Of a stretch of 64,000 nt of DNA, positions 35,801-47,761 are shown piece by piece (position 1 is the stretch's first letter; every line of letters begins with the position of its first letter). The position numbers were made by a program, and so were the translations under genes. The stretch is from Galerina marginata (lineage: Eukaryota; Basidiomycota; Agaricomycetes; Agaricales; Galerinaceae). The DNA lies in contig JAECYW010000006.1 of the NCBI GenBank assembly GCA_023014335.1, positions 1,488,001-1,552,000 of the forward strand, given 5' to 3'. A model generated the notes under the pieces. It was given only the letters and a program-made list of their open reading frames with translations, did not search any database and was not told where the DNA came from.

Positions 35801-36609
35801 ATGTTCAGTTACTACGGAATAGCGGCTTCTTCATTGCTGTCCCTTGTCAACTACCTCCTCCTGGGTCTCGCCCTGGACGTTGACGGTTTCTACATGCACA
35901 GTTTCGAGATTTTCCTGGCTTGTACCGTCGTCTTCCCAGGTGCAGGAAACGTGGCGTACACTCTTCTGGAATATCGCCTTGGACAGCGTGATATCTTCTC
36001 GGCCGCGGTAGAGAACTTCGGATACGTGCCATTCTTGTGCGTATATCTTGCCGCATTTCGTGTTTCAGTCTTGTTTACTGGATTTCCTTTATCAGCTGGT
36101 TCTTCTTCGGGGGCCTGAGCATGCACCTTTCCACCGCGCTTCTCTCACATATGTTTTCCTATAATATCACTTGGGGTGCCACCAAAAAGGTACGTAGTCA
36201 TACAGACGCCTAATCTTTTCACCAGACTTATACTTCTGTCACAGGAAGTAGAAAGATCAAATTTCTGGATTGAGGTACCTAGGATCCTCAAACGCTACTG
36301 GCCTATCTTCCTTCTCTCTATTTTGGCGTTGGCGACCATTATAACCCTGTCAACCACCCTGGTGCCACCTGCTTGGCGCATTCCGGGGACATCGTGGGCC
36401 GTCATTACACCCCTCGCGTACGTTACACTTGTTCGAGTCGGCAAAGGCCTAGACCTGACAACTGTTTTGTTTTTCAACAGTATTGTTGCCGGAGGACATC
36501 TATTATTCCCTGTAAGTCTTCCTTGCGAGGAGATCATCCGCACCTGTCTGATTACTCTTGTCTTTCTTAGATTGTCCTCAATCCTTGGTTGATGATATTT
36601 TCATACTAA
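32853..36609 (+). CDS. family 2 glycosyltransferase, membrane (ZtGT2-like)
   Basis: Seventeen exons: 32853-32900, 32972-33171, 33225-33333, 33392-33851, 33907-34016, 34079-34116, 34180-34320, 34493-34739, 34794-35009, 35090-35159, 35218-35459, 35516-35624, 35676-36036, 36096-36189, 36245-36417, 36481-36511, 36571-36609; 895 aa, all joins in frame. GT2 motifs occur in order: VHDDG, the DxD-like IVDSDT, NAFLRW, the catalytic SEDFDMALRLQ and RWANY. Two helices precede the catalytic domain (GIGFGLSLFFIGSG and FILLVTAPFLVCVSL) and several follow it. The protein resembles the processive GT2 proteins of filamentous fungi, of which Zymoseptoria ZtGT2 is needed for hyphal growth on surfaces. The polysaccharide made is not known. 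It is not a canonical chitin synthase, as the QRRRW-type motif is absent. Confidence 0.85.
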
Positions 36610-37456
36610 CGTCCGGGTCTCTCTCTCTGTTATCACCACGTCCGACATTCGATCGGACTGTACTCTCGTTTTTCTCGCGAACTTTACACTCTTTCAATCA
36701 ACCTGGACACTGTCTTTACCGAACACTCCCTCTCTTTAACATAGCTTACGCTGATCGGACTATCCGAAAGCTCCTCGGAACTGCTTATGCCAAATAAATC
36801 ACCCCTCGGCAAGCGTACATCGCCTCTCTCTTTGGTTGGGGTATCATTAGATTTTGTATCTTATACTCACTCGTACATTGTATTTATGTCGGCTCACTTT
36901 TTGTGATAATTATGAACATTGGGATCTATCCTTTTGATGATAGCCTGGCTGTCTAGTCCATGTCGGCGGTAGGTCTTACATGTATACTCGGCTGATAGAA
37001 AACCAGAGTGCAGGACTGACATGACGTGACTTCGATATAGATTGATTTTGATGCTTGCATCGAGAGCCGGCATGTCAGATGTCGGTATTACTGTCGGAGT
37101 AGGTAAAGATAGCTCTTGGACGCTGTCTGATTGTGTTATGTCGCTGTAAGTTGCGAGGCCGATACTTCGCCGCATGGAAGGAGGCAATTCGCGGCGATCT
37201 CGTTGTGTGCAGATTGTGAATCAATTTCCCTAAGCTGCGAACAACCCGCCCAACACCACGAACTTAGATACATTCAAGTTGATTTACTTGTCGTAGAAGA
37301 GAAGATAGGTATTTGATTATACAACATTAACCAACCGAACAATGAAACTGTTTGAAGATCCGATAGAAAAGTAGAAGAAAAAGAAATAGAACTACATAAT
37401 AAAAAGGTTGGTGAAACTGTCCGCTTTTAAGAGTGTAATTTCTCGTTAAGGGTTCG
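36610..37456. other. convergent 3' region, no gene seen
   Basis: Lies between the 3' ends of the GT2 gene (+) and the first copper radical oxidase gene (-). No coding signal. Confidence 0.4.
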
Positions 37457-40400
37457 TCACAGGCCGGGGGTAGTGAAACCAGGTAAGTTTGGCCAGTTAC
37501 CCAATTGGGATGGATCGCCACCAATGCGCACCCATTGCGAATGAGATGGAGTCGGGCCATCCAAGATGAACAGCTGGTGCCATCCTGGAGGTGAAACACC
37601 CGCATTCGGTGGTGCTGTAATTGTGCAAGTGGTTCCTGCGCAAGTAAACGCGGGGAAGATAGTCCTGGCTCCCATAGCATTTCCATGAGTGCTTGATGTG
37701 GCTGCAAAGAAATTCAGAGAGTGAATTAAGCACACAAGGCGATATTACAAACCAGCAACGAGGGAGATCTTTAAGTTTGCCATTGGGCCCTGGAAGAGCT
37801 TGATATTAGTGACCGTGTTCGTCGACCCATAAGCCCAGTCATTCTTGGGAAGAGTGAACGTTGGCTGTTGGAACCCTTGATTCAAGTATGGTGGAATGTA
37901 AACCTGAATGGCATAAGACATTGGCCGAGATGGAAATGAACTCAGCAAAATTTACCTCGATGCGGAACTCTTCAGGATATTTAACCGTTCCATCAGGGTT
38001 GTTTGTCTGCGGGTCAGAACCAGAGACAAGAACACGTCCGTCTGGTAACAAGACTGCCTCAGAGTGATACATACGGGCCACGATAGTGTTGTTCAAAATT
38101 GAGATTCGGGATCCAATAGGTGAGGTTGGATCATACAGAAGGGCGTTCAGATTCGGGTTGTTTGCCAAACCAAATCCTGCATAACCCTGTGTAGCGCCGT
38201 TCAAGATCATGACAGTGCCGTCCGGAAGAGAGACCATGTTTGGCATAACTCGTTTAGAAGGCTTGAGAGGGGGAAGATTGTAAGGAATCTGAGAAAAATA
38301 ATTCAATAAGAATGCTCTTACCATACGCTCGAGTGTCCATGTGGGATTTGGGCCTTCAGGAGCAATAGAAACGCAGTTGTCAATGGCATCGCCGGCTCCA
38401 TTGGTAGATCCTCCACAAATGAGAATTATAAGGGGGTCTGTATAGGGCGCATGTTGAGGAAGAGGGACAGCAGCGCCTAGTAATAAGGCAGGTCAGTTTT
38501 GCTGATATAGTGTCTCGGGTTTTCTTACCTTCCAGAGGGTATGTACGACCAGCCAGGACTGCAAGCCGAGGTTAAAATCAAGACCCAAAGAAATCTAGCA
38601 ATTACTAACAATTGTTGACGTTCCCGGGTATATTCGGTAGCTGCACAATGGTGTCGAAGGTAGTCGGGTTGAGAATTCTGGCCTCGTTGAAATAGCCTGC
38701 AGAGGAAATCAACTTTGTACATAGGCCGTCTAAAGAAGGAAACCCACCAACAAAAATATGGGTACTAGGAAGGATAATAACGAAAGGATACAAGTTGTTC
38801 GGATCTGTTCGTGCAAGCCAGTCAAGAGGGACAACTGTGTCTCCTCCTGCAGGCTTTGGAAGAACTTCTAAGTTGGGCTGTGGAGCCGAATTGCTTCCTA
38901 TTTCACCTCCCATAACGAGAATAGATCCATTGGACAACACAGCAGCAGTGGGATACCAGCGTGCGCGCTATGGCAGTAAGGTGAGTACAGCCACTTAAAT
39001 TACGATAGTTGATGCCAACCTGCAAAGACAGTTCGTTCACATTCTCCTCCCAGTCGTTCGTACCATTGACTCCTGCTGAGCCATCAGGTGTGTAGATACG
39101 GACTCCAAAGTTAGATTCTTCTGCCCAGCCAGCAACGTTGATCTGTCTACCCGCCTTGTCGGGCATAATGACACTACCGGAGCAGAAGACGTCGGTCTTG
39201 ATGTGCATTTCGCGCCATGCCGCTTTGAAGTTCGACGTCAAGGTTAGATCCAGTTCATAGGCACCTGTAGCATTTGGTATACTGGAATAAAAAACAATCC
39301 TACAATCAGTCAAAAGCAGGTGGACGAGATAGTCAATATTTACCCAGTTCCTCCCTTTTCAAGGAAGGTAACCTTGTTATTGATGCCGACAGTTGAAATA
39401 AGTGGCACAACAAGACTAGAGGAAGATAATAAGGAATCGTAAGTAATAAAAAGAGATTTTAATTACCCCCCAACTAAAAATTAAGTTGTTGAAAGAAACT
39501 GTCAAGACGTATTCACTCATTCAAACGTATAACGAAACTCACTAAGGAACTGTGGGGAGACGTTAATTTTGAAAGAAGGATATGGGACGTGATATAATTA
39601 CTTACCTCATATCGCCCAATATTGGTTGGCGTCTTCCAGTTATTCAAGGTTCCATTCCAGAAATAGGTGTTCAAGCGATTGCCGTCACCACACAAATGAA
39701 CAGGATCTCCTGGACAAGGTGCTGTACACTCGGTTTCTGCTCCGAATACTCCGTTATTCTTGGTGACATCGCTGACATCACCACAATCTTTATCCCTCGT
39801 TAATACCTGAAAAGGGTCCAGTAAAGACTGAACAACTTACAGCATTCTTGTCCAAACTACCAAACCTCGTCGATTAGGACCACTTTAAAACAATATCCAT
39901 TGATTAGACTTACCTCTACTCCTGAGGCGGAATATCCGAACGCGTGACATTGATTCATACATGCGAGAGCGGAATTGTTGCCGATCCAGATAATTTGTTC
40001 CGGGAACATCTTACCAACCGAAGTTTCTCTAGTCAAGGAGTCAAAAGTTTAAAAATAGCCCACTCAGATTGGCAAAGATATTTACCGTAAACAGCCAGCG
40101 TAGGTCCAGTTACCTGGAAGACCTGTCTTCATAGCACTAGGAACAGGGAGGGCCACGATAGGTTTCACCGAGGAGTAAACGGAAAGACGGTTAGGGCCTC
40201 CACACGCTTGTCTAGAAACCAAAATTATATGATAGAAGCAAGAGAAAGAAAAATGACTGATACGAACGTCGTGTTTCCCGCACAACCCATGTTACAAGTC
40301 GTCGGGTCTGTGGCAATCACACCACCATCAACGAGAGTGTTTCCGCAGTCTGATCAAGGTCAAGTCAGTGTCAAGTAAGATCAGAATTCTGAAATCACAC

Positions 40401-41980
40401 ACAGCATTCATCTACAACGATAATGGTGAGAAACATATTGGAAAGACGTTTTGGCAGGACTCACCTGAGAATTCACTTCCGGCAATAGTGAAATTGTTGG
40501 CTTGACACTGTGCAATGCAGGATTGTATGGTATTGGTCTGGCTTCCGGGGAGTTGAAAGTCAAAGATACGGCCATGAGCATTGTCACTAAAAAAATAGTC
40601 AAAATTAATGAACAAAACGAAAGTAAAATTTTGAGGCGCTTACACCCAGCATGCGTTGTATGACCATCCTGCTGGAAGCCCAGAGAGAACGGGGAATACG
40701 CCGAGAGTGGTTCCGCCTCCATTGCCTCCTCCTCCTCCTCCACCACCACCACCAGTAATTGATGGGAGGTCCGTTCCAGTGTAATTGTACGCATTCAACC
40801 TGTTGGGACCACCACAGAATTCGGAACTGTTGCCTTGACATACCATGTTGCAGTCAGTGGCCGCCGCTGGGCCGCCACCATTTCCTATTGCTGACGCGCA
40901 AACTGTTTAAATGGTCAGGTTGACTAGATCCTCCCAGAAAGATTATATACACTTACAACATTGACTGAATCACAAGTAATGCGAATGATCAGGTTTACCA
41001 ACAGCTAAATTGAGTGGTTAAGGCTTACTTTGCGAACTCTGCTCCTGCTATACCGAATCCAGCATTGAAACATGCTGTCGTGCAAGTTTCGATGCTGACT
41101 TGTCCGACTACATTAGTTGGATTGAGAATTGAACGGCCAGCTCCGTTGACGTTATCGCTGATGGCAAGAAAACGGCAAGAGAAGGAGAAGGCATCACATC
41201 AGCCTTCGCAGTCGTATATTAAAGTTTGAGGGAATGGCACGCACGTAGTGCATCCAAGAGAAACCCATTTTCCAACGCTTGGGACTATCTGAGGAGGGGG
41301 AGGGGGAGTTTTTCCGTTCCAGAATAAATCAAGACGGTTTCCAGCACCACAAGGCTCATTCGCATTTCCCGCGCAGGCCATGTTACAGTCAGTTAAGGAC
41401 GCATTGGTCCCTCCAGGAGCCACCACATTGCCGCAATCTGCATTACGGGTTCACATTCAAAGACGGTAAGGGAACAGGGAACAGATCGAGGATCCATAGT
41501 TAGTGGCGTTTCAGAGTCGTTGAGAAGTTTACTTACAGCATTCGTCCTAGTTGTACGGGTTAGGATCTATGCCACGGGGTTAGGGAGACGAAGAAGGACT
41601 CACCGCGAATTCGACCCCAGCGAAAAAGAAGGACTGCGAGTCGCAAAAGCTAATGCAGGACTCTATGGTCGTTCCAGGCCCATTTGTGTTTGCTGCTTGT
41701 AAGGTGCGCCCTACCCCGTTGACATTGTCGCTGTGTAAGGGTTAGATTCAACGCGTCGGACGTGAAGCGTTGAACCTACTTAACACAACCCTGGAACCTC
41801 CATGTCCCAGGAAGAGTAGGCAAGGTAAGGCGTCGTTCAAGGTTCTGAATCTGCTCGAATGCAAGGGTAGTCTAAGACCACGAATTATAAGAGGCTGCGC
41901 AAGAAAGGATTCCTTCGAGTATAACTCACAGGAATAACCGCTAGGGCTACTGAAAGGGACAGCGGGTTGAGGATACCCAT
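37457..41980 (-). CDS. WSC-domain copper radical oxidase, copy A
   Basis: ATG at 41980, stop at 37457-37459, about two dozen exons and roughly 1000 aa. It has a signal peptide ([15 protein letters not shown]...TTLA). Four WSC domains with ECYCGN/QCFCAS-type cores follow. The C-terminal domain is glyoxal/galactose-oxidase-like. Expected copper-radical residues are visible: Cys of [15 protein letters not shown] (Cys-Tyr cofactor), Tyr of [10 protein letters not shown], Tyr-His of [13 protein letters not shown], and His of [10 protein letters not shown]. Such enzymes oxidise aldehydes or alcohols and make extracellular H2O2; WSC domains bind wall glycans (family knowledge). Six exons are microexons: 41537-41546, 40957-40964, 40403-40411, 39841-39856, 39543-39549 and 39467-39473. 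It is the downstream member of a same-strand tandem pair. Confidence 0.88.
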
Positions 41981-42025
41981 CCCGAGAGGTTAAGAGATGG
42001 TCTGCATGGGCATTCGAACCGTCCA

Positions 42026-42033
42026 TTATATAG
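42026..42033 (-). promoter_or_regulatory. TATA box of oxidase copy A
   Basis: TATATAAT on the minus strand, 45 nt before the ATG at 41980. Copy B has a TATA box at the same distance. The remaining sequence up to 43127 has no gene; it is the promoter of copy A and the 3' flank of copy B. Confidence 0.55.
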
Positions 42034-43127
42034 GAATCGAAGAGCGGTTCCGGGATCTGGACCTAAGTATGTCACCTAGCCCTTTCCCCTGTTTCTCTGG
42101 TTAAGTTTATCTTTGGATTGCTGTAAATATAATCAGGTACGGTTTTTCGTACGTTATACCTATGCTTTATTTGCTTACCTCTTACTCATAAATAGAACAT
42201 CCAGCGAACATGAATGACATGGCATGGCGGGTTCGGTAAAAAATGGTGACAATGATATTGATGCCACACATGCATGTGTCCATCGTGTGTCGGGGGTTGG
42301 CGAAAATAGGACTGTTCTCAATCGCTGTCATACCCTTCCGAGATACATCATGGCCCGCAGGCGACTTCATTTATGGGAGCCGTCTGGGAGAAATCAAGGT
42401 AACGAAGACTCGAGAACATGCTCTTTCGCTTTATCCTATTTTCGCACGCTCATTCCCCGATTGGAATGCCAGTGGTACGCGACCCCTCCCGACACCTACG
42501 GATTCGAAGCAACCCTTCGAAAGCCAGCTGGGCTTTTTCTTGTGAAATGAAAATGAATTCAGCTGATCCTTCTGCTTCAGTTACTTCTTATCGTGCTGTT
42601 CTACTACCGATTTTTCCGTGAGGCGATGCATGTCAACCAAGGCGGCAGAAGCAAGAAAAGTCATCATATGTTTCTGTGTTCAGTGTTCTATCTACATCCT
42701 ATCGGACCCAGAAAAACGGTCGCGACCAATGCCATTAGGAACACGCGCATGTCATTTGTCAACCCCCGCCACCGACGAGTCTGGAAAATGAAAAGTTAAC
42801 ATGCGGATTTCAAGCGGACGACAGCCGAATTCTTTGCATCACGAGCCCCATTATGCATTATGTTTTGAGGCACACATAACGCCTTTAATGTGCTACCTGG
42901 AAGATATTTGACGCCCCTGGGGGATCCTTAAGTTCAAGGAACGATAGATTGCGGTCTAATAAAATTGGAAAGCGATAAACCCAAAAACCCAGTGAGAATC
43001 GGAAGAATCTTAAAAACAGGTAGTTAAAATACTACCAGCCCAGAATGATAAACTACATAAAGAGGTAATAAAAAAGGTTAGTTAAACTGTCCAATTTACA
43101 GATCGAAGTTATTGTTCGCAAAGTTCT

Positions 43128-46100
43128 TCACAATCCGGGTGTAGTGAACCCGGGCAATTTTGGCCAGTTGCCCAATTGGGATGGATCGCCTCCAATGCGG
43201 ACCCATTGAGAGACAGATGGGGTTGGACCATCCAAAATGAACAACTGGTGCCATCCTGGAGGCGAGACACCGGCATTCGGTGGTGCGGTAATCGTACAGG
43301 TAGTCCCCGCACAGCTAAACGCTGGGAAGATAGTCCTGGCTCCCATGGAATTACCATGAGTACTCGAAGTAGCTACACAAGAATTCAGAGAAAGAATTAA
43401 ACATTCATGAGAATATACGAACCAGCAACGAGTGAAATTCTCAAATTGGCAGTCGGACCCTGGAAGAGCTTGACGTTGGTAATTGTATTGGCAGAGCCGT
43501 AAGCCCAGTCGTTCTTGGGCAGAGTAAACGTCGGCTGCTTGAATCCTTGGTTCAGATAAGGTGGGATGTAAACCTTAAAGCCGTTAGACAAAGACAGAAA
43601 TTAATTTTAATTGAAAAGCACCTCAATGCGGAACTCTTCGGGATATTTTACGGTTCCATCGGGGTTGTCTGTTTGTGGGTCAGAACCAGAGACAAGAACA
43701 CGTCCATCTGGCAACAAGACTGCCTCGGAGTGGTACATTCGAGCGACAATGGTGCTGTTCAGGATCGAAATCCGGGATCCAATTGGCGAGGTTGGATCGT
43801 AAAGAAGAGCGCCAAGATTTGGGTCGTTTGCTAAACCGAAACCTGCGACACCCTGCGTAGCGCCGTTCAAGATCATAAAAGTACCATCTGGAAGCGAGAC
43901 TATGTTCGGCATAACACGTTTAGAAGGCTTAAGAAGAGAAGATTGTCAGAGATCCGAGGAAAATGAATAGGATAGAACGATTCTTACCATACGCTCAAGA
44001 GTCCATGTGGGTTTCGAAGCTTCAGGAGCAATGGAAACACAATTATCCACAGCATTCCCTCCCCCATTGGTCGATCCTCCACAAATGAGAATTTGGAGAG
44101 GATCAGTGTAAGGCGCATGTTGAGGGAAAGGTACCGCGGATCCTGGAGAAACAATTTAGTCGCTTATTGAGATGTCGGTTTTCAACGCGTACCTTGTAAT
44201 GGATATGTCCGACCAGCCAGGACTGTTGCCAAGTTAGCTGTCTTTCCAGTCGAGTCAGAATCAGGGAATACTGACAGTTATTTACGGAGCCAGGAATATT
44301 TGGAAGTTGAGAAATGGTATTGAAAGTGACCGGGTCGAGTATTCTCGCTTCGTTGTAATAACCTGAAATCAATTTTAATACCAGCCTTAGTGGCCTTGGA
44401 GCAAAATGCGACTTACCAACGAAGATATGAGTGCTCGGAAGGATGATGACGAAAGGATACAAATTGTTAGGATCCGTTCGGAGTAGCCAGTCAAGCGGAA
44501 CAACGGTGTCTCCACCAGCAGGTTTGGGCAAAATTTCCAAGTTGGGTTGCGGTGCCGCATTACTTCCAATCTCACCACCAATCACGAGAACGGACCCGTT
44601 GGAGAGAATGGCAGCCGTTGGATACCAGCGCGCGCGCTATTTATAAAGAAAAATGAGTTCGAAATTAATGACATTTTGACAGATACTCCAACCTGTAGAG
44701 CGAGTTCGTTGACATTCTCCTCCCAGTCATTCGTGCCATTTACCCCAGGACTTCCGTTAGGCGTATAGAGACGAACTCCGAAGTTCGAGTCTGCTGACCA
44801 ACCGGCAACGTTGATCTGTCGACCTGCTTTATCTGGCATGATAACGCTTCCAGAGCAGAAAACATCGGTCTTGATGTGCATTTCACGCCATGCTGTTTTG
44901 AAGTTTGAGGCCAAGCTCAGATCCAACTCATAGGCACCAGTGGCGTTTGGAATACTAGCGGTATAGGGAAAAAGTGGCGCAGTCAGCCAAAAGAAGTCAA
45001 GAGCGGATTTTCTCGCCACTTACCCAGTTCCTCCCTTTTCCAGGAAGGTCACTTTGTTATTGATCCCAACAGTGGCAATCAGCGGAACGATGAGACTAGA
45101 AAGGAATGAGCGAAGGCAGTAAATTCCGAAAGGACCGTCGTGACGTACCCAGGCACTAGAATTTCGAGAGTTGGAAAGAAACTGTCAAAGGTTTCCCAAC
45201 TGCAGCATCGGCTCTACTCACCGAAGAACTTTGGGAGTAGGTCAGCAAATGACGCCCTAAAAACGTCATATAATTCAAATGCTTACCTCGTAACGGCCAA
45301 TGTTGGCTGGCTTCTTCCAGTTGTTCATGGTTCCATTCCAGAAATAAGTATTCAAGCGATTCCCGTCCCCACATAGGTGAACAGGATCCCCTGGGCACGA
45401 CAGGGTACATTCGGTTTCCGCGCCGAAGACTCCCTTGTTGTTGGTGACGTCGGTGATGTCACCACAGTCTTGTCGTCTTGTTAGCTTTCAGACGCGCTTC
45501 GGTATGTGGGTCAACTTACAGCATTCTTGTCCAAACTACAAAATAGCGACGATCAGGGGCGATTGGCGGGAAAGGCTAAAAGTGGACCTACCTCTACACC
45601 CGATGCAGGGTAGCCGAAAGCTGCACACTGGTTCATACAAGCGAGGGCGGAATTATTACCTTGCCAGATAATCTGTTGCGGGAACATCTTCCCGACTGCC
45701 GTTTCTCTACAGAAAGTGTCAGGCACCTACATCGTATGTCCGAGAGACTACTTACCTCAAGCAACCCGCGTATGTCCAATTACCTGGAAGACCGGTTTTC
45801 ATGGCGGTCGGGACGGGAAGAGCCACGATAGGTTTAACTGATGAGTATACCGACAAACGGTTGGGTCCTCCGCATGCTTGGCTGAAAAGTAAATATAGTT
45901 AGAAACATTTCCCCTTCACAGAAAATTTAACGCTGACGTCGAATTTCCGGCGCATCCATTACCACAGGTCGTGGGATCCGTGGCCAACGTGGCGCCGTCA
46001 ACGAGAGTATTTCCACAATCTAATCAGAATAAGTGTAAGGGACCATTCAGTTGCTTAGAAAGTCAAAAAGGCATACAGCATTCATCTGGAACAATGTTGT

Positions 46101-47711
46101 CAATATGGCATCCCGAAGCAAGTTCGTCGTGGAATCAAAGCTTACCAGAGAATTCCGATCCGGCGATGGTAAAATTGTTCGCCTGGCATTGTGCAATGCA
46201 AGATTGTATGGTGTTGGTTGAGCCGCCCTGGGCTTGGAAGTTGAAGATACGGCCATGGGCGTTATCGCTAGATATCCAGCGCTCGTTAACGATATTTCAA
46301 ATATCATAAACTAGAAGTACTCACACCCAGCATGAGTTGTAAGCCCAGCCAGTCGGCAGTCCAGACAGAACTGGGAAGACGCCGATTGCGCCTCCACCAC
46401 CACCTCCAGCAGGAAGGTCCGTTCCAGTATAGTTGTACGCGTTCAACCTGTTAGGACCGCCGCAGAATTCCGTACTATTACCTTGGCACACCATATTGCA
46501 ATCAGTCAGCGCCGCAGGACCGCCACCATTGGTGAGTGCCGATGCGCAATCTGAGCGAATTACGCGTCAGAAGGGCCCCGAGCAAGTTTACATGTACAGA
46601 TCACTTACAGCATTCGCTATATTACACAAAGCCGACGTCAATCGCGTGTATCAAGTAGAGTGAAAAAGTTAGAGTGCGTACTCTGCAAATTCTGTGCCAG
46701 CAAAGCGGAAACCACCGTTGAAGCACGCTGTCGTGCAAGACTCGATGGTGACCTGGCCTGTTACAGCAGTAGGATTGGCGATTGTACGGCCAGCTCCGTT
46801 GACGTTATCACTAGGAGTACGAACATGGTCCACGAGAGCGAAGGCGGAGGCAGAGAAGGAAAGCAAAGGAGGAAGAACCCAATCAGCATTCGTATAATTA
46901 AAGTTCGAGGAGTATAAACGCCGACGGAATCACACGCACGTAAGGCATCCGAGAGAGACCCAATTTCCAACACTCGGGACAGTCTTCGGAGGTGGGGGAG
47001 GGGTTTTGCCATTCCAGAATAGATCAAGCCGATTTCCAGCACCGCACGGCTCGGTCGCGTTGCCTGCGCAGGCCATGTTGCAATCTGTCGCTGTCGCGTT
47101 CGTGCCTCCTGCAGTAACTACATTGCCGCAATCTGTGATATGGATCGCGAAGTTCATAGAAGACGGAGAAAAAGGGCACGCGAGGATCGTTAGTGGGCTT
47201 TACAGTGATGGGAAGCCGAGAAGGACCTACAGCATTCGTCCTGACCATAGATAGAACGGGTCAGAATTACTGCATCCTCGGTTTTGGGGGTTGGGGAGAA
47301 GAAGGGCTCACAGCGAATTCTAAACCAGCGAAGAAGAACGATTGGGAGTCGCAAAAGCTGATGCAAGACTCGATCGTCATGCCCGAGCCCGTCGTACTGG
47401 AACCTTGCAATGAGCGTCCAGCTCCATTGAGGTTATCGCTGTACCAAAAGTCAGCGGTAGAACGCGTTAAACGCGCTTAATGATAACTCACTTGATGCAT
47501 CCTTGAAACTTCCACGTCCCAGGGAGCTTGGCGGGGACTGTAAGGGCACGTCGCTGGAGATTTTGAAAGTCGTCTAATGCCCAAGCAGCCTAGAATTAAA
47601 CGAGGTCAGAACGTGTTCGGAACGGGAAGGTGAAAAAATGCTGTTCCGGGGAATACTCACAGGAAGAACCCCTAGGGCTACCGACAACGATAGGGCATTG
47701 AGGATACCCAT
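43128..47711 (-). CDS. WSC-domain copper radical oxidase, copy B
   Basis: Paralogue of copy A with the same layout: signal peptide ([17 protein letters not shown]...WALDDF), four WSC domains, then a glyoxal/galactose-oxidase-like domain. ATG at 47711; stop at 43128-43130. The same copper-radical residues are present: [38 protein letters not shown] and [10 protein letters not shown]. Microexons sit at the equivalent places: 47231-47240 (10 nt), 46609-46616 (8), 46077-46085 (9), 45520-45535 (16), 45222-45228 (7) and 45149-45155 (7). Coding parts are strongly alike between copies, while introns differ at nearly every site, so the duplication is old and both copies look functional. Predicted role: secreted H2O2-generating oxidase associated with wall glycans. 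Confidence 0.88.
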
Positions 47712-47755
47712 CCTGAAGTAAGATGGGGGAACAGGTTGTTCCGACCGTTCTACAC

Positions 47756-47761
47756 TTTATA
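47756..47761 (-). promoter_or_regulatory. TATA box of oxidase copy B
   Basis: TATAAA on the minus strand, 44 nt upstream of the ATG at 47711, matching the position of the TATA box in copy A. Confidence 0.55.
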
